This document shows, in pieces, positions 58,315 to 64,000 of a stretch of 64,000 bases of DNA. Position 1 is the first letter of the stretch. Each line of letters starts with the position of its first letter. The notes under the pieces were generated by a model. The model was given only the letters and a program-made list of their open reading frames with translations, did no database searches and was not told the DNA's origin. This DNA comes from Lineus longissimus (taxonomy: Eukaryota; Nemertea; Pilidiophora; Heteronemertea; Lineidae): positions 4,610,756 to 4,674,755 of the forward strand of contig NC_088318.1 of assembly GCF_910592395.1 (NCBI RefSeq). Reading direction: 5' to 3'. Position numbers and translations under genes: made by a program.

Positions 58315-58791
58315 AGCTAGGTGCACATAGAGCTTAGTGCCTACGTGATCGCAGCCGCAAGGCTCTTTGCGAGGACGCAAATATCTGTGTGCACTGGAGA
58401 CCGCAGCCATTTAGTTCTTGCGTCCCGGGACGCAGTCGGAATCGCAAGGATCAAAATGATTTGAGTCGGAACCGTATTCGCCGCAGCCATAGGACGCAAG
58501 GCTGCGCAAGCAGTTTGCACCGCTCGCCTGCGCGTTGATAGAATTTGCCGACAATCTATTACCTCTCGACCAATCAAATCGTTGCTGTTACACCACATGA
58601 TTTCAAGTGGCAGCGCCCACAGACATGGTTCAAGAATGGAACAAGGAGCGAGATGAAACATTGGTGATGATTTGGCGACGTCGATGTCACACATGATCGC
58701 AACAGTCTAGAGGATTGCGTCGTCGCATGACTTTGGGGGATACGGCTTGCAGCTGCGATCACGCAGTCACAAGCTCTGTGTGCACCCAGCT
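58315..58791. mobile_element. ~477-bp TIR element (AGCTAGGTGCACA ends), hAT-like termini
   Basis: The left AGCTAGGTGCACATAGAGCT then GTGATCGCAG pairs with the right CTGCGATCAC then AAGCTCTGTGTGCACCCAGCT. The interior is rich in GACGCAAG/CTTGCGTC repeats. No transposase. It sits four bases from the preceding element. Confidence 0.65.
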
Positions 58792-59156
58792 TAGGCACTA
58801 TTTCATTGACACATCCTACGATCTCATAACGTATTCTAACCACACCAATAACATCGTAACATTATTCAGGTATACATTAATGCTTTGGACTAACATGTAT
58901 AGAACATGGTGTGCATTTTTGCTATACGACATGCAGCATTGCCCGGTGTAAAAGAAATGCATGTCTCCCGGAATCTTGAGTCCGGTCCTTTTGTTAAAGT
59001 GAACAGAGTCGCCGAGTTCCTTTGTTGAAGATTATGTAGCTAACCCTAACCAAACCATTAACCACATTCGTTGACAATACACAGCTATTGTATGGGGTCC
59101 TGCATTGCCAGGATGTCCATTCCTTTTACAGCGGTACAGTTTTGACCTTTTGTGGC

Positions 59157-62100
59157 TTAACATTTGTCAAGAATTTTAGCAGGGCTTTCTGACGGCGTAG
59201 TTGGGAATTTTCCATCTTGAGGAGCAGAGTACTTGGTTTTGCTAAGTTCAAGGTGAGAGTTCAGAGTCTCGACGGAATCGGTGGATTGAAACTTCTCTTT
59301 TGACCCTTTGCCTTTGCCAGGCCCACGAGAGGCGTTCAGGCTGGCGATTGTGTACAGAAAGGGATTAAGTGATGAATTAAGAGGGAGGACGAAGACAGCA
59401 GTCCAAGCTGAGACAATAGGGTGGATGGTCATACCACCTAAAGCCAAGTACTTCATAATCACGATTGGAACCCAACAACAGAAATCCGAGGCAATCACCA
59501 TACACATTCGTTTGACAAATACCATTTCCTTCGAGGTATCACGCTTTTGTCCGAAATGCTCCATTTGCTTTCTTGATTTTCTGATGACGGAATAGATGGC
59601 AATGTAGCCGATTGCGATGAAGATGAACGCAAGGAGATTGAGAGTGAGAATAATGACGCCATAGATATCGGACGCGTTCTTCCCTAGACTGAGTGGTAGA
59701 CATACTGCGTTACTACCATAGAAATTGGTAAAGAAGCCTTTTTTGGACATGCTAAGTAACGGCAGTAAAGCCATTCCTATAACGACTATCCAAGCTACTG
59801 TGAGAACAATAGCTGCTTGCTTCAATGTGACCTTTTCCATTTTGAAAGCAAATACAATAGCTATGACCCGATCTGCCGTGATGAAGACCAGCAAAAAGAC
59901 AGATATCTCACTGGAAATCAGGCTGATGATGCCAGCAAAGTAACACAGACCGTGCGACATCCACATCTCCTGTTTCACGCCAAATACGCCTCTGAATTGG
60001 ACATCGACACCCCCAATGATTAGGAGGTACACGCCCATTAGGAAGTCGGCAATGCTAAGGTTCGTCACAAGTAGGTTTTCCACCCCTAAACCTTGCTTGT
60101 GGTGGAGGAGTCTCCAGAATAGGACAAACAGGTTACCCAACAATGCCATGATACCGAGGACCCAGATGGAGTAACGAAGGGTGTCGTTAGCCATTAGGTC
60201 ATCACATGAGGAGAACACGCCCCCCTTTGGTGTGCAATTAACAGCACGTTCAGCGGCGCAACAGAGGTCAAACCTGTCCATTTTTAATAATTTGGTGCAG
60301 ACTAGCTTTAGTTCAAGGATTTCCAGGGGATTGACCTCAAAATTGTTATTTCTCAGGTCCAGCACGTCAAAGCAGTGGTCCTGATCACTAGAGTTGGACG
60401 GTTCACTGATGATTTGGAAACCGTTTTTTGCGAGATTCGTCAACTCGTTATTAACAAGTATCAGAGTCTTTAGATTCTTGAGCCCCAAGAATGTGTCCGC
60501 TACAATATTCGTCAATTTGTTATGACTCAAATCAACATGCTGGAGGTTTGGGTTGTTCTCAAATATTTTTGGCGGTAACTGTATGATATCATTATGTGAG
60601 ATGTCCAAATACACCAAGTCGTGGAACGATTTAAATGTTTCTGGGGTAATCTTCATATGAGTATTGGAAACATTGAGAAATCTAGCAGCGCTGTTTAAGG
60701 TAGTCAGGTTTTCTAAAGATCCAGCGCCTGTACACGCAATGGCCAAACCACGGCAAGTGCATAGCCGAGGACACGTTATGACGTCACCACACATCGTCTC
60801 ATCATCCTCGTACGTATTACAATGAACTCGTTCGTCACAAACCTCGTTCTGATCAAGGCAAATCCCGTTTCGGCACCTAAAGAAACCTGGGGGACAGGCT
60901 GTGTTATTGCAGCCAACTTCATCTTCCCCATGAGGACAGTCAACTGTATTATCACAGCGCATTCTCACAGGGATACAATACGAGTTATTACACTTGAATT
61001 TACCCGGACATTCAAAGTCCTTACAGTCGAGTAAATGGCTGCCGTCTCGACACGAAGTCAAGACACCGAATTTGTCGTAATCGTAGGCACAAATGTCTTC
61101 ACGCCTGAAGCAAGTCGTAAATTCATATTTACATCGCACTTCGTTGGGCTTCGGACAGAAAGAGAAATAGTCCTCTTTCGATTCTAAGTACTTTGATTTT
61201 GCTTTCGGCGTAAACATGGCCCGCAGCAGTGAGTGAGCTGACCAATCTTGCAGTTCGTCTTCCGATGCAATGCCAGGACAGTCACCATAGATATCATTTA
61301 TCATCGAGTTGGGGATCCATTTACCACTATAACACCGGAAAGCCTTCTGCTTAAGATCCCGTGTACGGCAGTTTTTTTCGTCACTTCTATCTACGCAATC
61401 GTTGTTGAGATCACACCGCTTGGCCTCATGGATACACTGACCATTTTCGCATTTGAATTGTGCCCCATCGCATGGCTTGTGTTCACAGAATGTTTCATCC
61501 GACCTGTCGCCACAATTATTGATGAAGTCACAGGTTAATGAATACGGGATTGTCTTATTATTCGCGCAATTGAACATTTTGAATCGTACATGAGTGGTGT
61601 TACAGCTTTCTTCGTCGGATTTATCTGGGCAGTCAGGGATGTTATCGCAGACAAAATTGGGGTTAATGCAAGTTCCATCGTTGCACTTTTTTTGGTTGGC
61701 TTTACACATTATAAGTCGAGTTTCAGTTAATCTCGTACAGATAACGCTCCGCAAAGGCTCTTGATTTTTTGAAACATTCACATTATACTTCTTCGCATAT
61801 TTTTCGTCCAGCCTTGCTATATAGTCCGCCTGTTCCCTCGTATTCTGCACCGTATAGATAATCGTCTTGCCCTCTTTCAGCAACAACACTGGCCCGTACT
61901 CTTTCAAGTGCCGCCACAATTTCAAAAGATGCAGAACTATCTGTTTCTCGTTTGGGTTATCGATTGGGGCGACATCAGCTTTCTGATTCGTGCATTCTTT
62001 TCGAAGGGTCTCCTCCGGAGTGGGACCAGAGTTAAGACGATCAGTCGACGTGTACATGAAATAACACGCCCTTTGGTACAGAGTCCAACCCTTGCCGCAA

Positions 62101-63970
62101 CCACCTAAAACAGTTGTCGATGTATTTTCAGCGATCTTACCTTGTAGTTCCATGGTTTTATTGTCCTTTCCTCCTCTTCTACTGATTTCCTCTGCTTCTT
62201 TTTTGCAGATGTAAGCCGAACATTCAATTGGAAAACTGCAAGGAATTTTGAACCAGAAGCTTTTCTTGAAGACGGCGTAGTTGACGAACATGACACCGCA
62301 CTTGCAAGTGCCAATGGCCGTTGGTTGAGAGTAAGCACTTAAGACGGCTTGCCAAAGGTCGTCAACGATCGCATCGTCAACGGCTTGATACCATTCGAAG
62401 TAGGTAGCTGGATGGTTGTCTGTCCAGTTGAAGTTTGCATTGGCATATTCACCGGGGTCCTACAAATAAACAAACAAATAAGTGTATCATTGTTACCCGC
62501 CAAATTTCAACGCCTCTTTATTTCCCGAGATTTGCGAATATTTCTGAAAATAAAAATTTTATTTTCGCGGATTAAGTAATTTTTTCTTTCCGTGCGATTT
62601 TTCTGATCAAAAAAATGTTTTTCGTGATTTTCGCGAAACGGTTATTCGCGAAAACTGTAAAATTAAAACGCCTGCGAAAATGTAGCTGGTACAGTATATC
62701 ATTGCTCAGAACGCAACAGTCAGGGAATTCTATGACGTCATAAAATAATGAGCGCCAATCAATCGTCAGTGTTTACATCTTGCCTAAATTTACGAAAGCC
62801 AAGAAAGCTCATTCAAAATTCAATATCGAACTCTCGATTTCAATGTGAACTGCTGACTTCATTATTGAAATCGGGCATTTCAAACTTATAAAAACCATCA
62901 AATTTTCACCAACCAATGTTCCGAAAAATGAAAGGGCACAGTGTTCTAAACAGTGTCTCTTTAAAAAAAAGACATTTCACGACTGTACCATTGATAGAAA
63001 GTGTCATTGTCTGGTAGGCTTTATCAGAAGAAAATGTTCACACGGCTTTCTGGGTCGCTCTGCAAAAACAACCTGGCCGCTTTCTTCAAAGTTAGTTTAT
63101 TCTTAAATGTAACTTTTGGACGCCACACAATTTCCAGTTGACAGATTTGCAACTGAAATTAAAAAAATCTTCTTGAAAAGAATCGACTCAAACTCCAGTG
63201 CAAATCCGCCATTGGTGACGTCATTGGCGCCAAAAACTATTTCTCTTGACCTCGATTCAAAAAGGTTTTAAAAAACTGCTATTCAAACGATAACGTCAGC
63301 TGCAAACATTCTTTATCAACTTATTGAACTATATAAAAACGATTGGAGAAAAGATCGCACAAATATCGACTTGTGAGATTATTTTGAGGAGAACTATTTT
63401 GGCCGATTCACTCTACCACTTGCGCGACCTCGTCACAGTCGTCATGACGCTGTGGACTCTGATTGATTTTTCATTATGGCGACCTCGAATGGCATTAGAG
63501 GGACGACATGTACGTCCGTCCCAAAACCCCTCTAATGTTGGAATGGTTCATCACATTGAAATGATAAATATGATAACCTACCTCTGCAGGGTTCCGGTTA
63601 CCTGATCCAATGAGTCCAATGAAAATCCATTCATTTGATCTAAATGATGTCTCATTGATCACCGGCCACCAAAATGATGTGAAAAAATGCTTTAAGTTTA
63701 ACAACTCCTCTCCGTCGAGGATGCTGACCAGTTTTGAATTACTGCTTTCGCAATGTTCGTTTGCCTTATTCCAGGTCGTAGCGTTCCTGTACAGTGCATA
63801 ACATAAATGGTCTTGCTGGAGCCAACCCTCTGGACATTTATAATTCGGGTCCTTTTTTGGAACACGGTATCTCAATTCTCGGACCAACATGTTACACCTT
63901 TTTTTCCGCGAACATGTGGGACAATCTATCGTTATATTCGATGACATGGTTCGGTAGAATGTTGGTGCCA
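59157..63970 (-). CDS. GRL101-like receptor: C-type lectin + LDLa repeats + LRRs + 7TM (5' end off the right edge)
   Basis: Minus-strand exons 63970-63582 and 62459-59157. The acceptor before 63970 shows that further 5' exons lie outside. The junction (63582 GAG, then 62459 GAC) is phase 0 and cuts a C-type lectin domain: CPEGWLQQDHLCYALY and NEHCESSNSKLVSI in exon A, FNWTDNHPATYFEW and a Cys-rich end in exon B. A second, degenerate lectin-like stretch follows (GKGWTLYQRACYFMY). Then come about seven LDLa modules, the best being CDNIPDCPDKSDEESC, CDLNNDCVDRSDEKNC and CDNTVDCPHGEDEVGC, with two degenerate. LRRs follow (LVYLDISHNDIIQLPP, LQHVDLSHNKL). The 7TM part starts near LRYSIWVLGIMALLGNLFVL, with ITADRVIAI in place of DRY and NPFLYTI in TM7. 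The Ser-rich tail ends LDKC. This layout matches the snail GRL101 / relaxin-receptor-like LGR group; ligand unknown. Confidence 0.9.
62460..63581 (-). other. Intron of the GRL101-like receptor
   Basis: GT donor at 63581 and AG acceptor at 62460-62461 on the minus strand. About 1.1 kb, AT-rich. A short imperfect ATTTTCGCG/CGCGAAAA palindromic patch lies at 62545-62665. No ORF or clear element. Confidence 0.6.
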
Positions 63971-64000
63971 CTGTAAATGCATCTTTCCACTTTCTTGTTG

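Larger units (their letters stand above)
54850..59156. other. Intergenic region between convergent M13 and receptor genes
   Basis: It contains five inverted-repeat elements listed separately and no supported coding exon. The two neighbouring genes converge here, so it should also contain both 3'UTRs. ATAAATAAA at 55291 is one possible polyadenylation-like signal. Confidence 0.4.

Overview
This window looks like nuclear DNA of a marine invertebrate animal. Genes are split by many GT-AG introns, there is no operon structure, short repeats with TACATGTA cores are common, and transposable elements of several classes are dense. The gene set (CCDC102 coiled-coil protein, EGFR-type ectodomain, M13 metallopeptidase, a lectin/LDLa/LRR seven-helix receptor of the GRL101 type) fits a lophotrochozoan or an invertebrate deuterostome. 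The sequence alone does not let me name the phylum. Exon boundaries below were worked out by eye from splice sites and codon-phase agreement.

Layout. (1) 1-3868, minus strand: 5' part of a CCDC102-type gene running off the left edge. (2) 5897-13833, plus strand: a complete five-exon C2H2 zinc-finger/AT-hook gene of about 1350 codons, head-to-head with CCDC102 across a 2-kb spacer; two introns are swollen by 70-bp and 116-bp tandem arrays. (3) 14400-20700: no host gene; a pogo-like MITE and a decayed Ty3/gypsy retrotransposon 3' end with a probable LTR start. (4) 20742-24480, minus: a small gene for a secreted Gly/Lys-rich repeat protein, with an inferred upstream 5'UTR exon and TATA box; its intron carries a LINE fragment cut by a perfect foldback element. 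(5) 27690-29050, minus: a rhodopsin-like GPCR pseudogene broken by a frameshift and a LINE insertion. (6) 31236-40921, minus: an EGFR-family gene with signal peptide, L1 and furin-like domains; no L2, transmembrane or kinase exons are recognisable downstream in the window. (7) 42672-54849, plus: a complete 18-exon M13 zinc metallopeptidase of 746 residues. (8) 54850-59156: intergenic, full of inverted-repeat elements. (9) 59157-63970, minus: a large GRL101-like receptor (C-type lectin, about seven LDLa modules, LRRs, 7TM) whose 5' end lies off the right edge.

The genes do not form an obvious pathway. Several encode secreted or cell-surface products (EGFR ectodomain, peptidase, receptor, Gly/Lys-rich protein). 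The most unusual signals are the EGFR ectodomain-only gene with an in-frame read-through end, the Gly/Lys-rich secreted protein, and a set of long-armed foldback transposons with 8-9 bp target-site duplications, two of them nested inside one intron.
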